Shown one piece after another: positions 55,921 to 64,000 of a stretch of 64,000 nt of DNA. Below the pieces are notes generated by a model. It did no database searches, had not been told where the DNA came from, and was given only the letters and a program-made list of their open reading frames with translations. Both the position numbers and the translations under genes were made by a program. Numbering within the stretch: position 1 is the stretch's first letter; each line of letters starts with the position of its first letter. This stretch comes from Planctomycetales bacterium (lineage in GTDB: Bacteria; Planctomycetota; Phycisphaerae; SM23-33), in assembly GCA_030612725.1 (NCBI GenBank), contig JAUWNJ010000002.1, forward strand, positions 128,542-192,541. The letters run 5' to 3'.

Positions 55921-58104
55921 TCACCGCATTTGCGGGACGATAATCACGCCGCGCCTGAAGGAGGCCATCTGATTGTGCAGCAGGCGGAGATTTCGGGCGG
56001 CATCGTCGTAATCGGGATTAATCTTCAGTGCGTCTTTGAACAGTTTTTCAGCCTCCGCCCAGTCGGACAAACCTCCGCTACGGGCGCGGTTCGCCGGGGA
56101 CGGTTTGCCGTTACGCTGATACGCCTGCATGAGCAACATCTTACCGGTCCCACGCAGCGCAAGGCATATGCCGAGATTGCCTATCGCTTCGTAATAATCC
56201 GGCTGAAGTTCGATGCACTTCCGCCAGACGGTTATGGCGTGCCTTCCCCAACCCATCCGGTACAAAAGCGTAGCCGTGCTGTGCAGGGCACAGGCCCGCA
56301 ACGGGTCGGTTTTGACGATGCGTTCGATATGACCGGAAACGTCGAAATTCTTTTTGGTGATACCCAGTTCCTTCGCCAGTTCAGCATTTGGCCCCGTCCG
56401 TCGGAGAAAGACAACGTGGCTGGCGCCAATGTCCGCAACCGACCAGTCTTCGCTTTTGGCGAGCGTCTTCATCAGCGGCGTGGTATCGTGAGCCAGACGC
56501 AGGACGACAGTACCTATATCGTATTCGCTCACAGCCTGCTCGAAATCGCAGCGGCCATTCGTGCAATCGGAAACCCATTTCATCACGTAAGGCGGATACG
56601 CCCATGTATTTGTCAGCACCGGAACCCGCCGATGCGGGTCGGTGAAATACATCAGGTTGGAGGAAACGCCGTAGTCGCAGAATACTTTCCCCGCCGGTTT
56701 GTGGGTATCAATCCACTTGGCTGATTCGAGCGGGACAGTGATTTCAGAGACACCCCACCCGAACCGCCAGGCCCGACGCTCCGAAAAGTAAAAGCGATTC
56801 GAAGCCACCGAAACCGTCCACCATCCGGCAAGGGCAATGGTAACCAGCGCAATAACAGCGCCGGCCCGTCCTGCCAACGGCTTGGCGGGTTTGTTCAGGC
56901 CTAGTCTTTCGCGTAAGGCGTTCCATCCATCCGTCAGGATAATCATCGCCAGCGGCACGATAATCATCGCAGCCGGTGCGATATTACGCCGCATCCGGGT
57001 CGAAATAACCGTCATGCCCGCAAGCACCAGCATCCAACCCCACCGGCGACGCATCAAGGCGACCACTCCTGCCACACCCGCAACGCAAAGCACGACGTAG
57101 TATGCGGTTATGACTCGCATCTGACGGACACCCTCGGCGAACGGCGAGAAAAATTCGCCAATCGTCGCCCACGGATGACGTTCGCCCGGCATTGGCGTAC
57201 CACCGGCGATGTTGTGCTTTGCCATGAACAGCAGCGTCTCAATCGGCATGATTGCGCCGCGAATAAAGAAGGGGTTGACCAGGCAGGCGAGCACAACGCC
57301 AGCCAGCGCGATACCAAGCCATTTCAGTCGGGGCGTCGGGGCTTTGGCTTCGGAATGTGTAACAAACCGCGCCCATAACCGGCGAAGCAGGACATCTGCA
57401 AACATCGCTCCGACCAATGCCGGGCCTAGAATGAAATAACTATGCAAATTAACCGCGAGTATCTGAAGCGCAATCACTCCCGCCACCCGCCGCTGGGTGA
57501 TTTCCGGCAGATTCGCTTCGCTCATCTGCCGGCTTTTATCCCGCCCTGTCCCTGCAATTAACCACCATTGCAGCACCAGAATCAGATACCCGAATACTTC
57601 CGGGCGAATGTTGAACCGTTCATACCCTGCCAGCGCAACCAGGACGACCGCTGGGCCGACCCAGTGCCACGCTACACCGCAGCGACGCATCGTCGCGACA
57701 ACCGTCAGGAATATCGCCGCTATCATACCGGCTTGGAGTATCCCAAGCCCCGTCGAACCGGCTGCCCGCCAGACGGCTGACATGACAACCTGGCTGAGCC
57801 AGTTGGCGTTGACGAAGTGGTAGGTATCTGTGGCTTTGTCGTATCGACAGCCCGGACCGAGGTTGGCGGGATCGGCGAGGATGTCAGGGTCCAGGTGCGT
57901 ATAGACGAAGCGATTTGTCTGTACGATTTCGCCGGTGCTGAGGAAGTGCTCACCGTAGGCAAGGTGATACCCGACGTCGTAACTGGCGATAGGTCGGACG
58001 GCCAGGGCGACCGCCATAACCACAGCGGCAACCACAGCCGCCCTCGTCAGCGTCCGCCCCACCAGGCCGGGAGACAATTCACTTATCGCATCCGCATCCT
58101 TCAT
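55921..58104 (-). CDS. Polytopic membrane protein with C-terminal TPR repeats
   Basis: This 727-residue protein has about ten hydrophobic segments in residues 25-430, a following extracytoplasmic stretch, and two or three TPR-like repeats at the end (WAEAEKLFKDALKINPDYDD). The opening after the first helix, SYDVGYHLAYGEHFLSTGEI, resembles the first loop of GT-C glycosyltransferase-like proteins (D-x-Y/H pattern). Family not certain. Likely an envelope or glycosylation-related protein. Confidence 0.65.
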   Translation of the reverse strand: MKDADAISELSPGLVGRTLTRAAVVAAVVMAVALAVRPIASYDVGYHLAYGEHFLSTGEIVQTNRFVYTHLDPDILADPANLGPGCRYDKATDTYHFVNANWLSQVVMSAVWRAAGSTGLGILQAGMIAAIFLTVVATMRRCGVAWHWVGPAVVLVALAGYERFNIRPEVFGYLILVLQWWLIAGTGRDKSRQMSEANLPEITQRRVAGVIALQILAVNLHSYFILGPALVGAMFADVLLRRLWARFVTHSEAKAPTPRLKWLGIALAGVVLACLVNPFFIRGAIMPIETLLFMAKHNIAGGTPMPGERHPWATIGEFFSPFAEGVRQMRVITAYYVVLCVAGVAGVVALMRRRWGWMLVLAGMTVISTRMRRNIAPAAMIIVPLAMIILTDGWNALRERLGLNKPAKPLAGRAGAVIALVTIALAGWWTVSVASNRFYFSERRAWRFGWGVSEITVPLESAKWIDTHKPAGKVFCDYGVSSNLMYFTDPHRRVPVLTNTWAYPPYVMKWVSDCTNGRCDFEQAVSEYDIGTVVLRLAHDTTPLMKTLAKSEDWSVADIGASHVVFLRRTGPNAELAKELGITKKNFDVSGHIERIVKTDPLRACALHSTATLLYRMGWGRHAITVWRKCIELQPDYYEAIGNLGICLALRGTGKMLLMQAYQRNGKPSPANRARSGGLSDWAEAEKLFKDALKINPDYDDAARNLRLLHNQMASFRRGVIIVPQMR

Positions 58105-58174
58105 ACCGGGAAAGATTCTAAACCATCGCGCCCGATTCTGCAGTGATTATTTCCAGGATGACAGGTGCCGTAGC

Positions 58175-58945
58175 TTACTTTAATGATTTCGCCACCATTT
58201 CGGCGATGCGCTTACCCGACAGCAGCATTCCGCCGAAGATCGGTCCCATCCGAGGACCGCCGAAAGTCGCGCAGACACTCATGCCCGTAACCCATAGCCT
58301 CGGATAAACCTCACCGGCCCGCTCAACCACAAAGGCTTCGCCGGCAGCGGCGTCCATCGGACCTTCGAGCCGACCATCGGCGTCGGTGCCCTTGAGCAGG
58401 CCTCGTCTGCGAACGGCTTCGACGATAACGGCTTCGTGCCCGGTGGCGTCTATGACCGCACCGGCGGAGAACATAATCGGATCGACCGGCAACGCGCCGG
58501 AAATCATCGAGCGATTCACCACCACGCCGGTAACTTCACCCTCGCTTAGACAGACATCTTCGACGGTCATAAGGTTGAGCATCACAGCCCCAGCCTGGAT
58601 CGCCTTGAGACAAAGCCCGCAGGCCAGTTCCACCGCGTCGGCGGTATGAAGGGCGTTTTCGCCGGGCTTGTGTCGGACGCCGAACTCGTCCAGGATGGCG
58701 ACGGCATGGTCCTGCACGACGATCTCGTTCATTCCGATTCCGCCGCCCCAGATACCACCGCCCGGCGAGAGTCGCTTCTCGATGATGGTTACCTTCAGAC
58801 CCGCTTTGGTCAAATCGTAAGCCGCCACCAGTCCCGACGGACCGGCTCCGACGATTATGACATCGCTCTGGAGACTACCGGTCAACTTCTTGTAATACTC
58901 GCCGACAATGGCAGCGGAAATCTGTGTGTTGTTGAATCCATCCAT
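58175..58945 (-). CDS. thi4: Thi4-type thiazole synthase
   Basis: The 256-residue protein has the FAD/NAD-binding GAGPSGLVAAYDLTKAGL, EKRLSPGGGIWGGGIGMN, a TGHEA motif and a C-terminal TGMSVCATFGGPRMGPIFGG, all typical of Thi4, which builds the thiazole part of thiamine from NAD, glycine and sulphide. The suicidal Cys of the yeast enzyme is absent. At the place where archaeal sulphide-using enzymes have His-Val-Asp-Pro this protein has Pro-Val-Asp-Pro. ATG 58945. Confidence 0.88.
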   Translation of the reverse strand: MDGFNNTQISAAIVGEYYKKLTGSLQSDVIIVGAGPSGLVAAYDLTKAGLKVTIIEKRLSPGGGIWGGGIGMNEIVVQDHAVAILDEFGVRHKPGENALHTADAVELACGLCLKAIQAGAVMLNLMTVEDVCLSEGEVTGVVVNRSMISGALPVDPIMFSAGAVIDATGHEAVIVEAVRRRGLLKGTDADGRLEGPMDAAAGEAFVVERAGEVYPRLWVTGMSVCATFGGPRMGPIFGGMLLSGKRIAEMVAKSLK

Positions 58946-58984
58946 ATTAATTAATCCCGTTAATTATATTAGAAACCAGAACAG

Positions 58985-59078
58985 AATTCACCGCGGAGAA
59001 CGCAGAGACCGCAGAGAAAAGAAACAAAAAGGTTTTTTTATTTGTTCTCTGCGGTCTCTGCGTTCTCCGCGGTGAATT
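58985..59078. repeat. Perfect 34-bp inverted repeat of ACCGCAGAG units (copy 2)
   Basis: The left arm at 58985-59018 and the right arm at 59045-59078 are perfectly complementary over 34 bp. Units: CACCGCGGAG, AACGCAGAG, ACCGCAGAG. The 26-nt loop (AAGAAACAAAAAGG and TTTTTTTATTTG) is almost identical to that of the copy at 29428-29524. It lies between two minus-strand genes. Confidence 0.92.
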
Positions 59079-59096
59079 TCTTTTTTTCACATGCGC

Positions 59097-59432
59097 TTAC
59101 TCGACCAATTTCAATTCGTTGTTCTTGAATTGTTCGAGTGCGTTTTTGATCGTTCCCGTCGCGCCGGTGTAAATTTTTACACCGCCGGCCTGTAGCGTAC
59201 TCTGTGCTTTAGGTCCCACGTTTCCGGTGATGACGGCTTCGACGCCGAATGCGACGACATTTTGCCCGGACTGGATGCCCGCACCGTGTGTGGCGTTGAG
59301 GTTTTGGGAATTATCATGGGCGGTAAATTCGCCGGTATCAGTATCGACGACTATAAACTGCACCGCTCTTCCGAAACGCGGATCGGCCTGACTTTCCAGG
59401 TCGGGGCCTTGGGACGTTACTGCAACTTTCAT
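59097..59432 (-). CDS. NifX/NifB-type dinitrogenase cofactor-associated family protein
   Basis: This 111-residue single-domain protein has the family pattern: MKVAVTSQGPDLESQADPRF then GRAVQFIVVDTDTGEF, HGAGIQSGQNVVAFGVEAVI and GNVGPKAQSTLQAGGVKIYT. Stand-alone members occur widely in anaerobes without nitrogenase, and their role is unclear; iron-sulphur or metal cofactor binding is presumed. No nif gene is in the window. ATG 59432 follows GAGGAG. Confidence 0.88.
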   Translation of the reverse strand: MKVAVTSQGPDLESQADPRFGRAVQFIVVDTDTGEFTAHDNSQNLNATHGAGIQSGQNVVAFGVEAVITGNVGPKAQSTLQAGGVKIYTGATGTIKNALEQFKNNELKLVE

Positions 59433-59485
59433 TTTTTTCTCCTCGAAAAGTTTTGCGTTGAGTCGCCACTAACTATACATAACAA

Positions 59486-59525
59486 AACGCGAAACGACAA
59501 GTCCTGCGACTGGTCGTTTCGCGTT
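59486..59525 (-). terminator. Terminator of the enolase fusion gene
   Basis: Perfect 13-bp arms AACGCGAAACGAC (59486-59498) and GTCGTTTCGCGTT (59513-59525) with a 14-nt loop; read on the minus strand the hairpin is followed by TTTTGTTATG. It lies 28 bp beyond the enolase stop. Confidence 0.85.
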
Positions 59526-59553
59526 ATTTATTGAAATTTTCAAAGCGCCGAAC

Positions 59554-62013
59554 CTACGCGGTTGCAGCGGCTACTTTTTTGACGCCGTAGAGCGCTTCGC
59601 GGTCGATATTTCCTTCGAGTTTCCTGAGGATGTCCGGCAGTTCGACGCCTTCACGAGCGGCGATGAGGCGTCCCAAAGCCAGTGAGGCAGAGAGAATCGC
59701 GTTCATGCCGAGGTTCGCCTTTCGCTGCATAACGGCGATCTGCTCGTCGGCACCGGCGTTTTCGGCGAGTTTGTTTCGTTCGACGGCTGCCTTCCGTTCC
59801 AGTTCGAGCAGTTGGGTGTCCACGTCGATCAGGCTGCCGACCTCGTCGAGCGTTTTACCCTCGAACAGCGGGGCAATGTACTTTTCGACGTTATCGACGG
59901 CATTGAGGCATCCCTTGCCTTTGTATCGCTGCGCCCGATGCCAGAGTTCGGAGAGTTTCTCATCGCCCCTGACCTTTATGGCGTCGTTGGTAACTTCCTT
60001 GTTGAACTTGTATGTTTTCCCGCCGTCGCCGCTGCTGAACAGGTCGGGATGCTTGCTGGTGATTTCGGACTTCTCGATAATGCTATCGACCAGGTGGCTT
60101 GCTTCGTCGCTCCCTGCCGAGGTTCCCAGCGGCGTCGCGCCGGTGAATGTTACGCCGTTCTCCAGGCGGACGCTTACGCCGACGGTTGGGATACCGGCGT
60201 TGGTGGCCTCTTCGCGGGCCAGGATCGCCGCGATTTTCAGGTCGCCCGACATCGGACGAGTTACCTTGATGCCCTTGGTAATCATGTTCATCAGTTCGGT
60301 AATCCGGGCGTATTTGATCAGGCGCTCGGTATTCGACCCACCGCCGCACTTGAGAGCCATCGCATCGACGGCGAAGCCGATGTCGGCCTCCATCGTGTCG
60401 TTGGGACTCTTGGAGCGGTGAGAAACAACCAGCGCCGCTCCCCTGCTGGTGGCGGCGTGAGTCGCCAGAAGCGTCTCGCAAAGCGAACCGATCTGGTTGG
60501 CTTTGATAAGGACGGTGTTCATCAGGCCTTCTTCGATGGCGTTGATGATGTTGGTGTCCTTGGTGGTAACCAGGTCGTCGCCGATGATGAAGATTTTGTC
60601 GCCCAGTTCCTTCATCATCATCTTCCATCCTTCGGGGTCGTCCTCGGCATGTCCGTCCTCGATGGAGACGATTGGATACTTTGCGACCCAGTCCTTGTAC
60701 ATTTCGACGAGTTCTTCGGAGTTCATCACCTTGGGTTCTTCCGCCCGCCAGAAAGAATACTGTCCGATGGCGTCGGCCCGTCCGGTCTCTTCGCGGTAGG
60801 CGATGCTCAGTTCGGTAGCGGCTGGGTCAAGCGCAAGGGCTACATCCACGCCCGGAACGAACCCGCACTCCTCAATGGCCTGTACCGCGACCTTCAGGGC
60901 GCGTTCTTCGGGGATACGGTCATCGTCGCGTTTGCTGTAAGCGCCGACCATTCCGCCTTCCAGGCCGATGCCGACGAAGTTCATTCCCGCCGAGTCCTGA
61001 ACAATCTGGATGACCCGGCTCTGGAGTGCGTTCGTCATCCGCTGGGCCTCGACATAATCCTTGGCCGAGAGCGGCAGGAACATGAATTCCTGGAATGACA
61101 GGTTTCCGCCCTGCTCTTCTGTATGTCGTCCGCCCATGAGGCAGTTTCTGAATTGCCAGGGCGCGCGGATGGTCTTTCCATCGACTTCGATTTCGCGGAG
61201 GCGGGTTTCCAGCATCTTCTTTTTGTTGCCGGCAGTGTCCCACTCGCCGGTAGCGGCTGCACGTCGCGCTTCGGCCGCTTTGGCGGCAGCACCCGACAGA
61301 CGGGCGCGGTAGGCCTTGAGCGAACCGCTGTCGGCCAGGAACCGGTCAAGCAGCGCGACGATACCGATTGCACCAAGCAACCTGCCTGCGATGATTACGG
61401 GGACACCCCACCCGATACCATTACCCAGGAACGGGGCTATGCCCACAAAAACCAGTATTATCCCCAGCGGAAGCGTCGCCATAGACAACTTGGCGCTGGT
61501 CGCGGGACCGGCAGCCGATACCGCAAGGTTCTGGGTTTTAACGTCCGGGAAGAAGTTACCTGCCTCTTTCTTGATACCGGGGAACTTTCCGAACGGAATG
61601 AGCACAATCGCCTTGAGATACAGGCCGAACTTATTCGTCGCCAGTTGCCTGTTTGCGTCTTCGAGATATTCCGGGCGGAGGTTGTTTGTCTTGACCGCCG
61701 CCAGATAGTGTCCGAGTTCGTGGACGGCGATATTAATATGGTATGACAGGTACAGGATAATCGCCGAGATAATCACCTCGCCGTGGGCGGGATTGAACAT
61801 GAAGTTCAGCACCTTCCAGTTGCTCCATCCGCCGCCTGTCAGCATTAACAGGCTCGACAGGAACGCCACGTGGAAGGAGACGAGTTTATGGTTGGCGATA
61901 ACCCATCCTTTTTCCAGCAGTCCGGAGCGATACGCCGGTCTGCGGGTGCGGTGAAGTTTTCCGATAAATCCTACGATACCTTCATATATCTTTGCCGATA
62001 CGTTACTGAACAT
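59554..62013 (-). CDS. eno: Site-2-protease-like membrane domain fused to a circularly permuted enolase
   Basis: One unbroken 819-codon frame; ATG 62013 follows AAGGAA. Residues 1-225 are a polytopic domain with HELGH at 98-102 in a membrane helix, then AVSAAGPATSAK (like the S2P third-helix motif) and LLDRFLADSG. A basic, Ala-rich linker (230-280) follows. Residues about 285-588 are the enolase catalytic barrel: H297, E309 (FQEF), E352 (LEGG), D396, E452 (SIEDG), D479 (GDDL), K504 (KANQIGS), H532-R533-S534 and K555. Residues about 590-805 are the enolase capping domain, normally N-terminal: AREEATNAGIPTVGVSV, the loop GTSAG with S632, and NLGMNAILSASLALGRL. These residues match yeast H159, E168, E211, D246, E295, D320, K345, H373-S375, K396 and S39. 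The enzyme is thus likely active (2-phosphoglycerate to phosphoenolpyruvate) but membrane-bound. Protease activity is unproven. Confidence 0.93.
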   Translation of the reverse strand: MFSNVSAKIYEGIVGFIGKLHRTRRPAYRSGLLEKGWVIANHKLVSFHVAFLSSLLMLTGGGWSNWKVLNFMFNPAHGEVIISAIILYLSYHINIAVHELGHYLAAVKTNNLRPEYLEDANRQLATNKFGLYLKAIVLIPFGKFPGIKKEAGNFFPDVKTQNLAVSAAGPATSAKLSMATLPLGIILVFVGIAPFLGNGIGWGVPVIIAGRLLGAIGIVALLDRFLADSGSLKAYRARLSGAAAKAAEARRAAATGEWDTAGNKKKMLETRLREIEVDGKTIRAPWQFRNCLMGGRHTEEQGGNLSFQEFMFLPLSAKDYVEAQRMTNALQSRVIQIVQDSAGMNFVGIGLEGGMVGAYSKRDDDRIPEERALKVAVQAIEECGFVPGVDVALALDPAATELSIAYREETGRADAIGQYSFWRAEEPKVMNSEELVEMYKDWVAKYPIVSIEDGHAEDDPEGWKMMMKELGDKIFIIGDDLVTTKDTNIINAIEEGLMNTVLIKANQIGSLCETLLATHAATSRGAALVVSHRSKSPNDTMEADIGFAVDAMALKCGGGSNTERLIKYARITELMNMITKGIKVTRPMSGDLKIAAILAREEATNAGIPTVGVSVRLENGVTFTGATPLGTSAGSDEASHLVDSIIEKSEITSKHPDLFSSGDGGKTYKFNKEVTNDAIKVRGDEKLSELWHRAQRYKGKGCLNAVDNVEKYIAPLFEGKTLDEVGSLIDVDTQLLELERKAAVERNKLAENAGADEQIAVMQRKANLGMNAILSASLALGRLIAAREGVELPDILRKLEGNIDREALYGVKKVAAATA

Positions 62014-62199
62014 TTTTGATTCCTTTTTCCTGAGTCCTGATACCCACTTTCATTGCTCTCCAGACGCCATTCAGCCGAAAAGCCTGTAAAAGACGGCGAT
62101 ACTATCCCATTATCGTCAGCAAATTGCAATACTAGAGTTGAGACAGTATTAAAGTTTCTTTCCACCAGCCGGTACGCCGATACAATAAAATGGATTTAT

Positions 62200-63327
62200 A
62201 TGTCGCAGACGATATCCAACAATTCGACGGAAACTCCGGGAAAGGTTCCTCCGAAACCTGTTCACGTGTGCCTGGTGGCGGGGCATGAGACGCTGCGCAA
62301 CCTCGGCCCGGTGGTACGGCATACAATCGTCGGGCTATTGGACGAACCGTTGCCGGTAACACTGCTTTGCCCAGTCAAGGCGGACATCGCGGACATCCCC
62401 ACCCCGCCGGTGCAGATTATGGGGTACGACCTGACTCGCATCCCGTTCCTCCGTAAGCGGGCGTTTGAAGCCCTCACCGAACAGGTCACCCAAGCCGGTG
62501 TGTCCCTGTTTCATGCCCTTGACACCGACGCTGCGGAACTGACCGGGAAACTGGCGGACGGAATTGGCGTCAATTACATCATCGGTGCATATTCGCTCAG
62601 CAGGGATGTGCGAACGCTGGATATGCACTGCCGGGCAGTCACAGCCGCCAGCGAACCGATCCGCCAACGCCTGCTGAGTTCGCACGTCGGACCCGAAGAA
62701 ATGATTCATCTGCTTCGGCCTGGGGTTCACCAAGCCGACGAGGCTACGTGCTTCATAAACCCGTCCCACGCGACAGCCATAATCGCCGGCGGAGATTTCA
62801 GCAAATACAGACCCTTCGCTACGGTGCTACAGGCATTCGCCAAACTGCAAAACCAGCAGCGTGATTGCGTGTTCTTCCTCGTGGGCGACGGACCTGGAGA
62901 AACACGGCTCCGACATCTGGCCGAAAAACTCAACCTGATGGAGAACCTGACCTTCGTGGACCGCCAGGGCGCAGACGCTCTGAAGGGGATTCTCCGTGCC
63001 GCCGACATATTCATCTCGCCGACACCGTCGAACCGCCTGGAAATAGAACTGCTCTCGGCAATGGCAGCCGGTGTTCCGATTATCGACGCAGGCGCAAAGG
63101 CGTGCGATTTTATTATCCCCGATGAAACAGCCCTGACGTACCAATCCGGAAATATCGGCGACCTGTCCGACAAACTCGCCGCCCTGATGGACAATCACCC
63201 CACATCCAGACAACTGGCTGAAAACGCTCTGGCCTACCTCCGCGAAAACCACTCGCCGGCAAAAATGGTCAGGCAACTCATCGACCTGTACTACGCCGTT
63301 ACAGGAAAAAAAAGGCCTGTGAATTGA
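62200..63327 (+). CDS. GT4-type glycosyltransferase
   Basis: The 375-residue protein, from ATG 62200, shows the two-domain GT-B pattern: an N-terminal half (VHVCLVAGHETLRNLGPVVR) and a C-terminal half with FFLVGDGPGETRLRHLAEKL, LKGILRAADIFISPTPSNRL, EIELLSAMAAGVPIIDAGA and a DLSDKLAALMDN ending typical of Glycos_transf_1. The usual E-x7-E appears as E-x-E (RLEIELLSAMAAG). The acceptor is unknown. It is divergent from the enolase fusion. Confidence 0.82.
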   Translation: MSQTISNNSTETPGKVPPKPVHVCLVAGHETLRNLGPVVRHTIVGLLDEPLPVTLLCPVKADIADIPTPPVQIMGYDLTRIPFLRKRAFEALTEQVTQAGVSLFHALDTDAAELTGKLADGIGVNYIIGAYSLSRDVRTLDMHCRAVTAASEPIRQRLLSSHVGPEEMIHLLRPGVHQADEATCFINPSHATAIIAGGDFSKYRPFATVLQAFAKLQNQQRDCVFFLVGDGPGETRLRHLAEKLNLMENLTFVDRQGADALKGILRAADIFISPTPSNRLEIELLSAMAAGVPIIDAGAKACDFIIPDETALTYQSGNIGDLSDKLAALMDNHPTSRQLAENALAYLRENHSPAKMVRQLIDLYYAVTGKKRPVN

Positions 63328-63344
63328 GACTCATGCGAGATGAG

Positions 63345-64000
63345 TCAGGGACGTTTGATTTGCCGTAGCATCTTTGACCAGGCAAGTTCGGCGTAAAAGC
63401 GGTGTCCTTTGGGACCGACAACCAGCCGGCAGTTGTTTTCAGCGCCGGCGGCCTTGTATATCGCCTTCAATCGCCTGAATGACCTGCGTACGGCTGCGAC
63501 GGGGAAAATCTCATCGTCTTTACCGGCTACGATTACCACGGGCTTCGGGGCGAACAGACCCATCACGTCGGACATTTCCGCATAGCGCAGCAGTGAAGGG
63601 ACATAATTGTCAACGCAGTGGTGAATGGACATTATCGAATCGCGGAAGGTGCAGAAATAGCACGACGGCATAGCCAAAGCGATCCTCGGCAGCACTGCCG
63701 CCGAGAAAACGGAAATCGTACCCCCGCCGGAATTGCCCATCACGCCGACTTGCTTCATGTTAACGTCGCTGCGCGTAGCGAGGTAATCGATGCCTCGGTC
63801 CACGTCGTACACCCGCTCGCCCATGAGCGTTCGTCCGAACATGAGGGCGTGCATTGCCGCCTCGTCGCATGGCGTATTGCTGCGCATGACCTGCATCTGC
63901 TCGCGCCGCTCGCCGAAACTGCGCTGCTCGATACACAAGGCCGCGATACCGCGTTTCATGCAACCGATTCCAAAATCGCGGTCGCCGGCCACCCTGATCG
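63345..64000 (-). CDS. Alpha/beta hydrolase, acetyl-xylan-esterase-like (partial, N-terminus beyond window)
   Basis: The frame is open to the window edge, so the 5' part is missing; about 218 residues are visible. The nucleophile elbow is GVMGNSGGGT (GxSxG), the acid is probably in AGKDDEIFPVAAVRR, and the His in VGPKGHRFYAE. ALCIEQRSFGERRE resembles the oxyanion-side region of CE7/dienelactone-hydrolase-like esterases. The substrate is unknown. It converges with the glycosyltransferase gene. Confidence 0.8.
   Translation of the reverse strand, partial: IRVAGDRDFGIGCMKRGIAALCIEQRSFGERREQMQVMRSNTPCDEAAMHALMFGRTLMGERVYDVDRGIDYLATRSDVNMKQVGVMGNSGGGTISVFSAAVLPRIALAMPSCYFCTFRDSIMSIHHCVDNYVPSLLRYAEMSDVMGLFAPKPVVIVAGKDDEIFPVAAVRRSFRRLKAIYKAAGAENNCRLVVGPKGHRFYAELAWSKMLRQIKRP

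Noticed and set aside
58985-59078. Simple rho-independent terminator
   Set aside because: Arms of 34 bp with a 26-nt loop shared with a distant copy point to a dispersed element; on the strand of the flanking genes no U-tract follows.
59097-59432. Evidence of nitrogen fixation
   Set aside because: A lone NifX-like domain protein occurs in many non-fixing anaerobes; no nif structural or regulatory genes are nearby.
59554-62013. Two separate genes joined by a sequencing error
   Set aside because: The frame is continuous, codon use is even, both permuted parts keep catalytic residues, and no internal start with a ribosome binding site stands out; still worth checking with reads.

Overview
The window looks like a chromosomal segment of a member of the Planctomycetota, most likely near the Phycisphaerae. 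This is inferred from gene content: a DUF4159 secreted protein with an N-terminal alpha/alpha-toroid-like part, a HYExAFE-type protein, a Ser/Thr kinase with a long TPR-like tail, two DUF4139 proteins, a sulfatase-like hydrolase, a dimeric glycyl-tRNA synthetase and an ApgM-type phosphoglycerate mutase. GC-rich codon use is even throughout. There is no rRNA, CRISPR array, insertion sequence or prophage; the only tRNA is tRNA-Ser(GCU).

Layout. 1-14205 (+): a Tad/Flp pilus locus with two small pilin-like proteins, prepilin peptidase, TadE/TadG-like pseudopilins, CpaB, an FHA-CpaF ATPase, TadB and TadC. A membrane Ser/Thr kinase sits inside it and a second FHA protein at its end, so the locus carries both a phospho-writer and phospho-readers. 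14371-18814: envelope genes (flippase-like, GT39, membrane protein) and an MNT/HEPN pair. 19012-26720 (+): gyrA, the DUF4159 protein, a membrane protein, nadE and the tRNA deaminase tadA. 26791-35111: amrA, hisS, a HYExAFE protein, three small secreted or membrane proteins, glyS, a 24-codon ORF with a perfect Shine-Dalgarno, ligA and a cupin. 35180-43000: a sigma-54 activator with a GAFTDA loop, tRNA-Ser, rny behind a ~500-nt leader, a possible structured RNA, an MscS channel, trpF, a sugar epimerase and a URO-D protein. 43028-53029: an ECF sigma / anti-sigma operon in which the anti-sigma factor is fused to DUF4139, ahcY, a signalling operon (HTH-REC regulator, HDOD-GAF-histidine kinase, GAF protein) and a family-4 uracil-DNA glycosylase. 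53248-64000: an alkaline-phosphatase-superfamily hydrolase, apgM, a GT-C-like TPR protein, thi4, a NifX-like protein, an enolase fusion, a glycosyltransferase and a partial esterase.

The most striking gene is at 59554-62013 on the minus strand. One uninterrupted 819-codon ORF carries an N-terminal membrane domain with an HELGH metalloprotease (site-2-protease-like) motif, followed by enolase in circularly permuted order: the catalytic barrel comes first and the normally N-terminal capping domain last. Every catalytic residue I checked is kept.

The second notable signal is between the genes. Many of the longer intergenic gaps, including six inside the tad locus, hold short elements made of degenerate 7- to 9-bp tandem units, often folded as inverted repeats. 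At least a dozen unit types occur, several more than once, often starting at the upstream stop codon or ending next to the downstream ribosome binding site.
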